The notes beneath the pieces were generated by a model that saw only the letters and a program-made list of their open reading frames with translations, had not been told where the DNA came from and ran no database searches. Shown here piece by piece: positions 36,586 through 46,833 of a DNA stretch of 64,000 nucleotides. Each line of letters starts with the position of its first letter. The first letter of the stretch is position 1. The stretch lies in NCBI RefSeq assembly GCF_030864355.1, contig NC_083394.1, positions 1,426,001 through 1,490,000 of the forward strand, in the 5' to 3' direction. The position numbers and the translations under genes are program-made. The DNA comes from Cutaneotrichosporon cavernicola. Taxonomy: Eukaryota > Basidiomycota > Tremellomycetes > Trichosporonales > Trichosporonaceae.

Positions 36586-37215
36586 CTACGCGAAGGGGTT
36601 CTCGATTTCTGCTGTCAGCTGCCGTAACCAGTGAAGCTCACCGGCCAGCCCGTCGGTCGGGGAGACGAGAACGACGTTGGGGCCGCGGAGCACGACGAGG
36701 CCGAGGGTGCGCTCCGGCATCTCGTTGTCTGTTGTCAGCTTGTCACAGGAGGGCGAGCTGACTCTCGTAGTGCTCGACAACGTCGTCCATCACGAGGTTC
36801 ATCAACTGGTCGTATCCCTTGAGCGTGCCGGTGACTGGGTTCAGTTATCGATCCAACCGAGTAGTGGCTGAATATCTGGAACATAGTTCCGGAAAGGAGG
36901 GGAGGAAAGTGATGGAGAAGAGGAAGGAACGCAACATCCCATCGCTGGCATATATTGAGGCGCCATCTCCATTCTCGGTCTCTCGTCTCTCTCCGTCCTC
37001 GACGCAGAGGCAGACTCACCAGCCCGCCCACCCAGCAGCGTAACCCGGATACTCTTGTCGACATAAAGCGCGAGGTTGAGGATCGCCTCGCGCTTCTTAC
37101 GCTCGTCAGGACGCTGGCCACCACCACGCCCGCGATATCCTCCTCGTCCCTGTTGTCAGTTTGTGCTCTCTCGAGAGCCAGCTGAGCCTTCATGAGGACA
37201 TACCCTTGATGACAT
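36586..37215 (-). CDS. LSM7: U6 snRNA/mRNA-decay Sm-like protein LSm7
   Basis: Exons 37204-37215, 37020-37149, 36763-36834, 36642-36728 and 36586-36608 give 107 residues. LSm7 sits in both the nuclear LSm2-8 ring (U6 snRNA) and the cytoplasmic LSm1-7 ring (mRNA decay). The N-terminus is an RGG-like stretch (RGRGGYRGRGGG). Sm1 follows: KREAILNLALYVDKSIRVTL, then GTLKGYDQLMNLVMDDVVE. Sm2 is LGLVVLRGPNVVLVSP, and it ends in EIENPFA, close to the human C-terminus. The first exon encodes just MSSR. Four introns in 324 coding bases is dense; one (36835-37019) is 185 bases, the others 33-54. It shares a 172-bp promoter with SRP68. Confidence 0.93.
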
Positions 37216-37387
37216 TGTGGATGTGTTAATGTTGGCGCGTTGGCGGAACACGAGGATACAACACAAGTTGTTGCAGTGAGGATGAGCGGGACCAAATTCC
37301 GAGAACAAGCACTCCACGATCCCAAACGCCTCCACCCATCACCTAGCTCGTTACCAGCAGAGTTCGATACCACTCAAGCTGAGCAAG

Positions 37388-39394
37388 ATGACCGACGTCT
37401 CGTTCAAAGGTGCGTTTCTGGAGGGTTTGGCTAACTCCAGCGCTCAACCTCCTCAGCCGGGAGCGGGCTGTGTACGGGCTCCGGAATGGCGATTATGAGC
37501 GATACCGGTAAGTGTCCCCCACCTCCCCCTCTCTCCCTCCTGCCCAACCCTCACCCACCTGCTGACACCAGCCACCACTGCGCTAACAAGATCCACCGCC
37601 TGCGTCAAGTTACAGGACTAACTAATGGCAAGGGAAAGCAGTTCAAGAAGGCGCCGGCTGTGACGGCTGAGACGGTGACTGATGTCCGGTGAGTTGTTGG
37701 TAACTCCAGTCGCATGCCATTACCATGGCCTTGCCTGGCTCCACTAAGTGATCCTCTCCGCCAGCTGCGCTGCCGCTGACACCAGCCACCTCCACCTCGT
37801 CCTCTTCTCCGCCGAGCGCGCTCTCACCTACTCGCACGAGCTCAAGGCGCTCGCGGGCAAGCCCAACGCACCCTCGTCAGCCCGCCGCGAACAGATCTCG
37901 TGGCTGCGCCGCGCACTCAAGCTCGCCTCGTCGCTGCACGACACTGCGAATACTCTTGCGACCTCGGACCGCCTGAACCAGCGCACGCTCGCGGAACTCA
38001 CGATCTACCACCTCAGCGTGCGCGCCGAGCTGTCGTTCGAGCGGGGCGCCTATGCCGAGGTCCTTTCCGAGCTCGCCGCCCGTCGCCGCTTGCTCGACAC
38101 GCTTGCCAGTGCCGCGCGTGACTCGTATGACCAGGCTCTCGCGACCGAGTTCATCGACGCGTACGACCCACTCATCCGCTTCAGCGCGTACAAGCTCGGC
38201 CGTGCCGAGTCGCACGACATTGACGGTGTCGTCGCGGACATCGACGTCGACATGATGGAGGAGGCATCGCCGGGACTCGGCAGGCTCGTCGAGTCGCTCC
38301 GTGCTGAGACGGGTGCGGCTGAGCTCGAGGCCGGCCGCCGCACGCTGGCCGACGTCGAGTTCGCCGGCGACAGGGTCGAGTTCCGTAGCGCCGAGCTCGT
38401 CGCGGCTATGATCAAGGTCCAGGAGGCTCTTGGTCGCCTCACCAAGGGATCTGGTAAGGCCATTGGCCGTGGAGGCATGAAGGGATGGGACCGCGTTCTC
38501 GGTGTCCTCGGCGAGGCTGAGGGTACTGCACGCCACCTCCTCGACGACCACGAGGCGACGGCCAGCAGCACGCTGCGGTCGACCCGCACGACACAGAGTC
38601 TGTCGTTCGCACATCAGTACATTGTGTTCCTGCTCCTGACCCACCGTATCCGCCGCGACCTCCTGCTCGTCGACACGATCGCGTCCTCGCCGAGCAGCTT
38701 ACCGGCCGACGCGACGGTATTCAAGGTGCCCGGCGGGCGCGCTAAGCTCGAGGAGGCCGTCAAGGGCCTCGCCGCTGTTATCAAGCTATATGACACGGTG
38801 CTGCAGTCGCTGTCGCAAGCGCGCTCTCTCGCTATCGTGGAAGAGAAGGACGGCGTGCGTCGCGCGGCCGAAGCCGCCGAGGCCTATTTCACTGCCACGC
38901 GCTGCTACAACCTCGCACGCCTGCACTGCGTGCACCCAACGCCGTCGTATGCATCGGCCGTGCAGCTCCTGGAGCGTGCGGCTCGGAACGTCGCTAGCGC
39001 GCGCGAGGCACTCAAGGAGGGCGGACTGGCGGAGGAGATTGTCCCCCTGTCCAAGGAGCAGGTGGACGCGCTGGGCGAGAGCGTCGACGCACTTGCGCTT
39101 GCGGCCAAGCGCGCTCTGTTCGCACACACCGTCACCAAGCCTGTGTTCTACGACTCGGCGTTCAACTACGTCGACCTGCCGATGGAGGAGTTACTCGACA
39201 ATGCTGGTAAGGGCCTGCCGAAGCTCGCGCCAGCTCCCATTCCCATCGCGGCACCAGTGCCCGCCAAGGTGACGCCATCGTCGCCTGTCAGAGAAAAGCG
39301 CGAGGCGACGCCACAGCCCGCCTTCAAGGAAGAGGAGGAGGTGCCGGCGGGCAAGAAGGGCGGCTGGCTCGGGGGTTGGTTTGGCCGTAGCTAG
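37388..39394 (+). CDS. SRP68: Signal recognition particle subunit SRP68
   Basis: Exons 37388-37409, 37441-37507, 37572-37688 and 37786-39394 give 604 residues. SRP68 binds 7S RNA and SRP72 in the particle that sends ribosomes to the ER. The RNA-binding N-terminus reads ALNLLSRERAVYGLRNGDYE then RYRHHCANKIHRLRQVTG, the family's YGLRHGDYxRYR pattern. The helical repeats follow. Near the C-terminus FYDSAFNYVDLP (about 523-534) is the conserved SRP72-binding region, followed by a proline-rich tail and a final GGWLGGWFGRS. The acceptor at 37440 was chosen because it alone keeps the conserved block in frame; another AG at 37456 breaks it. Confidence 0.92.
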
Positions 39395-39535
39395 GTATTT
39401 ATCCAAGCAGTCATGCAAGCTATAGTTGTGGCATCCAGATATATGTCGGGGTTAGAAATGCCGTGCGGAGATGAGATGAGCGCCATAAGTTTCTCATTAC
39501 GTAACACATTCTTCCCCCCAAACCCAACTGGCGTC

Positions 39536-42500
39536 ATGACCTCTCCGCCTCTCAACCAACCATTCACCATGCCACCTCCGAACCCGAGGCGCCGCGCGCG
39601 CGGTGGTCGAAACCGTGGCGGCGGCGACGGCTCTGGTACCAGCTCCGGTGCTGGCGGTGGTGCTATCGGCATCCTCGGCGCGAGCACTGGCACGAGCACG
39701 GCCGAAACAATGTCGAGCGGCAGTCCCGGCAAGAGCGCCATCGAGCTCTACCAGTGCGTCCTTACGGGATAAGCTGACGGCAGTGACGCGCAGGCTGCAA
39801 GCGCCGAGTTGAAGAGCCTGATGCAGAGTCAGCCGCCATGGGCGCGCGAAGCGGATGCCGTGCGGCAGCTGTGAGTGGATTGTGGCGATTTGATGTGCGC
39901 GGTCGTCGATCACTTTGGTTGGCTGGTGGCCACGCAAACAGGCATACAGGTTTGGGTTCGAGCATGTACCAACCTTCCTCTGATGACTCGTTCGTTTCAA
40001 GCATCTCATCTCACCTGTTGCTCGATGGAACATCCCCCCCAACCCCCCCACTCCATCCCCCACCCACCCCCACCCCACCCCACCCCACCAACACCCTCAC
40101 TCTCCCCCATGGACCTCCAGTTGACACCAGCGCGCGCAATACCTATCTCGCGGTCCTCTTCCAGCATCCTCTTTCGCCGCACGCGCAGACGCTCGACAGT
40201 CTGTGGCTCGGCACAACATACACGCTCATCCAGGCGTATCGAGAGGTCGTGGGACGCATCGAGGCATCCCTCCCACCACGCAAGGGCAAGGACAGCGCGG
40301 ACCTGCGCCGTACCCTCGCGCGTTTCCGGCAGGCCCTGGGTGCCGAGGACGCGTTCTATCGTGGTCTCATTGGTCGCATCGTCGCATTCTACCACCTCCA
40401 CGACCGCGCAGCAGAGTACCTCGCCATGGCTGGGGTGCCTGTCCCCGAGCCGGAGGAGGGGGACGGTCTCGCGCCGCCGCTGTCGCGCGAGGAGGGTGAG
40501 AAGAAGGTCGGACTCGTGTACAAGGGCCTCATATGTCTCGGCGACCTCGAGCGCTACAAGGAGCAATGTTCTGAGAAGGCGAGGCGCGATGCGCGCGAAG
40601 GCCTGCCGCCTCGCGATGCAAAGTTCGAACGTGCCGTCATGTACTACGAGGTCGCGCGGGCGCTGCAGCCGGATAATGGTGGGTTCAAGAGAGGGAGGAG
40701 CTGACGACAGGTACGGCGTTCAATCAGCTCGCCGTCATTGATGGGTACCTCGGGGACAACTTTCACTGCACATACCACTACTTCCGGGCACTGGCTGTGC
40801 GCCAGCCCTTCCCAGGCGGCGAGGCGAATCTCGAGCGCGTGCTCAAGCGCGCATTTGACCGGTGGCGCGTCGCGCGGCACGAGGGATCGACCTCGCCGAC
40901 GGATGACCTCGAGGCTTTCCGCCGCGACGTGCTGGTTATCTGCGCGATTCTGTTCTTGAAGGCGAGCACGTCGCATGTCCCGCTCATGCGCGACGCACTC
41001 TGCGAACAGTTTGCGCGTAGCCTGCGTGCGCGCAAACTTCCCTCTGAGACGATCGTGAAGACGACGGCCATGGCTATCGGTTCGCACTGGTTCTGCCGCC
41101 TCGATGCCAGCCGGGGTGGGAGTGGTATTGGCGACCCGGCCAAGGCGGCCAAGGCCGAACGGCGGCGGGCGGTCGAGGATCTCAGCCTCAGCTTCTTGTT
41201 TGCGGTGTACACTGCACTCGTGGACGTCACCACCACCGAGGTGGAGGAGGCGCTGGCCTCACGCGCCGGCGAGAACGAGAGTGCTGTTGCTGACGACGAC
41301 GATGACGACGACATCGACACGGTCCTGGCCCTCGCGGCCCGGATCACTGCTGTCGTCCGCCGCATCCTCCCCAGTCTGCGCATCATGAGCCGCTGGCTCA
41401 AGACGCACCTCGATTACGTGAGCCGCGCGGCGCACGGGTCCAACCCCGAGCTGCGCGCAGGTATCGATACGTTTTGGACGGCCTACAAGCGGCTTATGCT
41501 GGCACTGGCACGACTGTTCCCGCTCATCCAGCTCCCGAGCTTGGACGGGCCGCTGGAAGAGGACGTCGACATGCGCGGCTTCCTCCCCCTCCGCGTTGGG
41601 AACGCCGAGGAGAGCTTCGAACTCCAGTGTGCTGACGTACACCCGAACGAGGAACAACTCATGCGCATCGCCGACCTGCTTGTCGACGTCAAGCTCCTCA
41701 TGCAGACGGATGCGGGCGCTGCTGTCCTGAGCGACGGGTTCCCCAGCGCGCCGTTTGTTACGGAGAACAGCGAGACGGCGAGCGTCAGCGTCGCCGAAAC
41801 CGAGGACGACCCAGTCAACCTTGCCATGCGGACGGGACTCATGGAGGCACCGTCGGTGGAGGACGACGCGGACGAGGTGATCATGTGGGAGCGAACGTGA
41901 GTGCGGCTTAGGTCCCCCATGTGTGCTAGCTTGAGCTATTCGAATGTGTAAAACTGACCCCAGCACACCGATCGTGGAACAATCTGCCCGCTTCCCGCCA
42001 CCCACGACGGCTCAGGACCTGCTTCAGAATCTCTCGCTCGGCGGGCTGCCGCCGCCGGATCCCGCGCCGATGCTCTTCGGCGGCGACGCGGGCGGGAGTA
42101 TCTGGACGATGAGCCGCGAAGAGTCGCAGAAGGGCGCACAGCGCGCACAGCGCGTCCACGCCGCGGTGCCTTGGCAGAGCGAGAACCAGCAGGGACACAG
42201 ACTGTCCAACCCCGCTATCTTCGAGTTTGCCCAGCCGCAGGCGCCTCAGCCGCAAGCGCCTCAGCAGCAGGCGCCTCAGCCGCAGGGACAGCAGTACAGC
42301 CAGTATGGGGCCCAGTACTACCAGCAGTACGGCGCACCTCCGCCGAGCACGGCGCATCCATCGAGCGCCTGGACCGCGCCAGCACAGCAGGGCCAAGGGC
42401 AGTCGGGACACTCCCAGCCGCTGTACGCTAGCCAGTCGGGGCAGTCGGGGCAGCGTTCTGCTCAGCACTCCGCTCAGCACTCCAACCCTCACTCCGACCA

Positions 42501-42690
42501 GCCGACCCCACAGTCTGGCCAGCACTCCCACCCGCACTCCACGGAGCCTTCGCCGCCGGCCTGGCGTCCACGCCCAGCCGCGCAGACGCAGGTGCAGAAC
42601 ATCTGGGGTCCGCCTGACGCTGGTGCATGGGGTAACGGGCAGCGCACAGCCAGTTCCAGTTCCGCAGGGTGGGGTTACCGTCCTGGTTAG
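39536..42690 (+). CDS. EST1/EBS1/SMG7-family 14-3-3-like and TPR protein
   Basis: Exons 39536-39753, 39784-39870, 40131-40678, 40711-41896 and 41964-42690 give 921 residues. The family covers telomerase regulator Est1 and the nonsense-mediated decay factors SMG5/6/7 and Ebs1. The N-terminal domain (about 60-280) has LWLGTTYTLIQAYREVV and KFERAVMYYEVARALQPDNG. The diagnostic block GTAFNQLAVIDGYLGDNFHC with TYHYFRALAV (about 284-313) follows; it is the phosphoserine-binding 14-3-3-like fold and TPR. A poly-Asp stretch lies near 490. The last 240 residues are Q/P/S/H-rich and disordered. No PIN domain is seen, so SMG5/6 are unlikely; SMG7/Ebs1 is the best guess. ATGs at 39536 and 39569 are both possible. 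SRP68 ends only 141 bp upstream. Confidence 0.82.
39871..40130 (+). repeat. C-rich intron of the SMG7-like gene
   Basis: A 260-base intron between GTGAGT and TTGACACCAG. Its 3' half (about 40030-40092) is almost pure C with some A, for example CCCCACCC-like runs. The complementary strand would be G-quadruplex-prone. Confidence 0.75.
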
Positions 42691-43443
42691 CATCACGACA
42701 GACTGGCATGACGGTTCGTAGGACATCAACGAGGCAGTGATATCTCGGCGCAGCAGCTGGACCTGAGAGCTGCGAGGTGGCGGACGCACGACGCTGCGCG
42801 CCAGACCCCCGCTCTTGCGATACTGCTAGGCGATGAGAGATGTGACATGGCGTCGATGGTAGGCAGCAGCAAGCAGGGAGCAGCGAGTAGAGAGCTGAGA
42901 GTTAATGCGTCCTGAGATGCAGATGGAGGAGGTTGTGGAACATGGAATATGATCTGACCATACCATCATGACAGACAGAACGGCCGAAATTAAATGACAG
43001 AATGGCGGCCGTGCCCCGGATATGTCCGTGTACCGGTGGCCGGTGACCGGTTAAGTGTGTTTTAACCGGACGATTTTGGTGTCTTTGTGGAAGTCTACAC
43101 CGAGCGCTGACTTTCTCCTGCGGGAGCCGGAGGGGCAGAACTGGTGGGAAGCTGGTGGGTGAGCATCACTTGGTTCGCTTGGTGGAGAGCAGGGCCGCAG
43201 GCAGGGATCTAGAGAGAAGTAGCGGAAAGACTGAGGAGGCCCTTCTCAAAGGGCATAGTAAAGACTGCGGCTCTAGCCGCATAGCCATATTGCCCACCTA
43301 CATAGTACCTACAGCCCACAGAGTTATACCCACTACCCGGTACACAAATTCACCTTGTACCGGTCGTCCCGCCTCATTCCCATCTTATAAGCGTGAGACT
43401 GGCTTGGATTCAGTAGTTGCCCACTACACACAGAACAGACACC
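42691..43443. promoter_or_regulatory. Thiolase promoter region
   Basis: A 753-bp gap upstream of the thiolase gene. It contains a perfect inverted repeat at 43047-43069 (listed separately) next to two further CCGG-type words at 43033-43043. A run of ACCTAC/CCCAC words lies nearer the start codon. No gene is supported. Confidence 0.5.
43047..43069. promoter_or_regulatory. Inverted repeat CCGGTTAA-N7-TTAACCGG (CGG-N15-CCG)
   Basis: Two perfect 8-base arms with a 7-base spacer, 375 bp upstream of the thiolase ATG. Read as zinc-cluster half-sites it is CGG-N15-CCG, the spacing class of yeast oleate response elements, although the inner T-N-A of that consensus is not kept. Function is inferred only. 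Confidence 0.45.
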
Positions 43444-44810
43444 ATGACTTCCCGCATCCAGACCGTTTCCGACCACCTCAAGGGTGACAACCGCGCGCGC
43501 CTGTTCGCCAAGCACGCTGACGATGGTGCGTTGTTCTTGTACTGCTCGGCAGCCGGTTCACCGGCCCGTCTTTCCTCTCCTCCCCTTTCCCCTCCCTTCG
43601 TTCGCCGAGCTCACACCAGTCGTCATCACCTGTGCCAAGCGCACTCCCCTCTGCAAGGCCAGGAAGGGCGCGTACAAGGACACGACGTACGATGAGCTCC
43701 TGTACGCGACCATGGTTGCCGCCAAGAACAACATTGGCATCGACCCCGCGATGGTTGGCGACATCTGCGTCGGTACCGTGACCACCCCCAACGCTCCCAA
43801 CACTGCCCGTGTCGCTGCCCTGGCCGCCGGTTTCCGTGAGTACTAAAGAGTTGGCTGCGCTAACCTCAGCCAACACTGTCCCCTGCCAGACCATCAACCG
43901 CTTCTGCTCCTCGGGTCTTATGGCCGTCTCCACCATTGCCAACCAGATCCGCAACGGCGAGATTGAGATCGGTCTCGCTGTCGGCTACGACGACCTGACC
44001 CACGACAACGGCAAGTCCTTTGGTTTCTCGGACGAGGTCATCTCGACCCAGGAGACCAAGGACGCACTCCTGCCCATGGGCTGGACTGCTGAGAACGTCG
44101 CTGGGGACTTTAACATCTCGCGCGAGCGCATGGACGACTGGGCGCTCAAGTCGCACAACCGTGCCGAGAAGGCCCAGGCGACGGGTGTCTTTGCTGATGA
44201 GATTGCCCCCGTCGTCGTTCCCCAGAAGCAGAAGGACGGATCGAAGAAGTACGTCGAGGTTACGGCCGACGACGGTATCCGGCCTGGCACGACTGCCGCG
44301 TCGCTGGCCAAGGTCCGCGCCGCTTTCCCCCAGTGGGCTCCCGGGCACACCACCGGCGGTAACGCATCGCAGATCACAGACGGCGGCGCTTTCGTCCTCC
44401 TCATGACCCGTCGTAAGGCGCAGGAGCTCGGTCTCCCCATCCTCGCCAAGCACGTTGCTACCGTTGTTGCTGGCCTCGCTCCCCGTATTATGGGTATCGG
44501 ACCCTCGCTTGCCATCCCCAAGCTCTATGAGCGTACCGGTCTCGGCAAGGACGACGTCGACGTGTTTGAGATTAACGAGGCCTTTGCGTCCATGATGGTA
44601 TACTGCATTGACACCCTTGGCCTGGACGGCGACAAGGTCAACGTCAACGGTGGCGCTATCGCCCTCGGCCACCCCTTCGGATGCACTGGTGCCCGTCAGG
44701 TCGCGACCGGCCTCAACGCTATCAAGCGGACCGGCGGCCGGGTGCTCGTCACTTCCATGTGCATTGGCTCGGGCATGGGTGCTGCCGCCGCCTTCATCAA
44801 CGAGCAGTAA
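43444..44810 (+). CDS. POT1: Peroxisomal 3-ketoacyl-CoA thiolase
   Basis: Exons 43444-43525, 43620-43835 and 43870-44810 give 412 residues. The enzyme cleaves 3-ketoacyl-CoA with CoA in the last step of beta-oxidation. The N-terminus holds a perfect PTS2 peroxisome signal, R-I-x-x-V-S-x-H-L at residues 4-12. The nucleophile is C112 in NRFCSSG. The base histidine is H367 in GHPFG, and the second cysteine is C397 in CIGSGMG. NEAFAS and [10 protein letters not shown] are also present. There is no C-terminal PTS1 (it ends NEQ). The start ATG is the first in the frame and begins the PTS2. The first intron is 94 bases. Regulation by fatty acids is likely; see the palindrome upstream. Confidence 0.95.
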
Positions 44811-46036
44811 AAAAAGGGTATATTGGTAGCTCGGTAGATTGTTGTCATGTCAGTGTGCAGTCATTCCTGAGGAGCGAGCGCGGCGAGCAAGCGAGAAGCA
44901 ATAGACACAGTGTGCGAGAGGTGGACAGTGACTGAACCAACTGAACACTCTCGAGATCGAAGCAGGCGAGCTGGGCGAGTGGTGGCGAGCGCTGCAGACT
45001 GCAGATCTGGGTGGTCAACCAAGGCGAACTCTGGTGGGGAGTGGTGAAAGCTGACCGTGGTTCACGCATCCTTGATCCTGTCCTTGACCGGATCAAGAGT
45101 ATACCTGAAACGGGTGGACTGGGTGGAGAAGCAGACATCTCAAGTAGTCGCGTAGTGCCACATCTCTCGGGATGTGGGATGTGTATTCGACAATCTAATG
45201 ACGTCCACGAACATGATCGAGTAAGCAGTACTAGGAGATCGTCGGCGAGGTACGGAGACATCAGCCAAGAGCGGTGCATGGACTAGTGGTCCGGACTTTG
45301 CCGGATCTGATGTCCTCGAACCAAGTTGTGACGCATGGTGTCCTTATCAAAGAGAGGTATCGAATGGACGTCGCGATACGCCAACATGGTTAGAGTGGGG
45401 CGGTGCAGATGGGAAGCCTGCCCCACTCTATTCAGTCTGGCCTTGTGGTGTGGCAGGACCCTAGCGATCATTCCGCAGGGTGCCTTTGTGGTGAAGCGAC
45501 TGTGGACTGTGCCTGCACGGGACAACTTGAATAGAGTCCAGACCTCTGTTTCTCTGCGGTACGCACAGTTCGCATGCGACATGGGGCTGCCTTGTTCGGA
45601 TACCGGAGCCTGAAAGCATCAACGCATCGACGGGCTTTGCGATGCTCCCTTCCCACTGATGCTGACGCACGCTCTGTCAGGATCGGCTTACCTGTGCGCT
45701 CAACTGATCAAGTGACGGGACTCTTTGCCAATGGTTAGTCAACCGCCTATGCGCGTCTTATCATCGACATCGACAGGGCGAGCAACAATGTCCATTGCTT
45801 GTGTGCTCATGAAACGTCATACATGTACGGACGCAACACTACAGGTGTGATTCCTAACTGTTCTCCGTATATATTAACACACCTAGGGGGTGGGTAAAGT
45901 TTGTTGATTATCGTAAAGGGTGGAGCGTGAGTGGGTGCGAGTCGCGGATTACACGACAGGCTCATCGTGCATGGTCGTGGCCTTGCGGCTCCAGAAGTGG
46001 CGGCGCGGGGGCACACCAACGGCTTGGCCCGTGAGC
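44811..46036. other. Convergent intergenic region with a hairpin
   Basis: A 1226-bp space between the thiolase and the SUR7-like gene ends, unusually long for convergent neighbours here. It holds one strong hairpin (45391-45430) and only short frames. A small RNA or decayed gene is possible but unsupported. Confidence 0.45.
45391..45430. repeat. Perfect 11-bp inverted repeat with 18-base loop
   Basis: Arms TAGAGTGGGGC (45391-45401) and GCCCCACTCTA (45420-45430) match perfectly around an 18-base loop. The stem is GC-rich. It lies between two convergent genes, more than 550 bp from either. Confidence 0.7.
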
Positions 46037-46833
46037 TTATGCCTTTGTCTCATAGTTATACCCACCATTGGGGGCGTGGGGGTCGTACTCGGAAGTGTAG
46101 TGGGGGTCGTGCTTGGGAGCGCGCTGCCAGAAGCGGCGCGGCTTCTCGGTCCCACCGTGAAGCGCGCTCTGCTCGCGAAGCTCCTGCTCGCGGCGCTTGT
46201 GCTTGCTCGAGCGGCCGCAGCAGCACGACACGAGGGAAGTGAGCATCGCAACGAGGAGCAGGATGGTGGCGACGAGAGTGAGCCATGTGCCAGTGCCGTA
46301 CTTGGCGTGGCCGCCGGCGTCACCAACGTGGTTCTTGACCATGGCGAACGCGACAAAGTCGATGAGCATCGCGGCAAGAGACGAGAGGAAGGCGAGCAGG
46401 GCTAGGAACGACGCAAAGAGGTAGCCAATCTTGTCAGCGGCACAGGCCGTGATCATCGCGAGGAACGCAAAGGCAGCGGCAATGGGGTGGAGGATAAAGC
46501 CCTTGGTGACGGCGGTGAGGGACTTGGCGGCGCTGTCCCCGATGTCGTCCATGACGCCGGTACCCCTGGTCGACTGGCCGCGCGAGAGCTGGTTGACAAC
46601 CGAGGTCAGGTCATACCCAAGCTTTGAGCTTGAGCACCTGGCGTTGATGCAGTAGCCAAACGCGCCGAGCTGGCCAAAGATGGGGTCGTTGACCGTCATG
46701 AGGGTGAGTGAGTTGATTATGGGCGTGGACACTAGAATTAGCTTGGGTGAGAGCAAGGCGACATACCACTCGCCAAGATGAGCAGGACGCAAGCGACCAG
46801 CAAGAGCAGGCCTGTGAAGCCTCCGATGATCAT
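46037..46833 (-). CDS. SUR7/PalI-family four-helix membrane protein
   Basis: Exons 46767-46833 and 46037-46731 give 253 residues. SUR7/PalI proteins mark plasma-membrane eisosome domains (Sur7) or take part in ambient-pH signalling (PalI/Rim9). Four membrane segments are visible: about 3-22, then three between about 120 and 210 (AFAFLAMITACAA; SFLALLAFLSSLAAMLI; TWLTLVATILLLVAML). The first extracellular loop holds FGYCINARC, the paired-cysteine motif of the family. The C-terminus after a CCCG motif is cytosolic, basic then tyrosine/histidine-rich. The join at 46732-46766 puts the first helix in frame. Which subgroup it belongs to cannot be settled by eye. Confidence 0.8.

Noticed and set aside
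37441..37456. Alternative SRP68 acceptor at 37456
   Set aside because: It shifts the frame and destroys the conserved YGLRNGDYERYR block.
39413..39535. Earlier in-frame ATGs for the SMG7-like gene
   Set aside because: They begin within 20 bases of the SRP68 stop codon, leaving no room for a promoter or leader; the added residues look random.
45306..45325. Reverse-strand GGTTCGAGGAC as a tRNA B-box
   Set aside because: No T-stem pairing and no A-box at a suitable distance.
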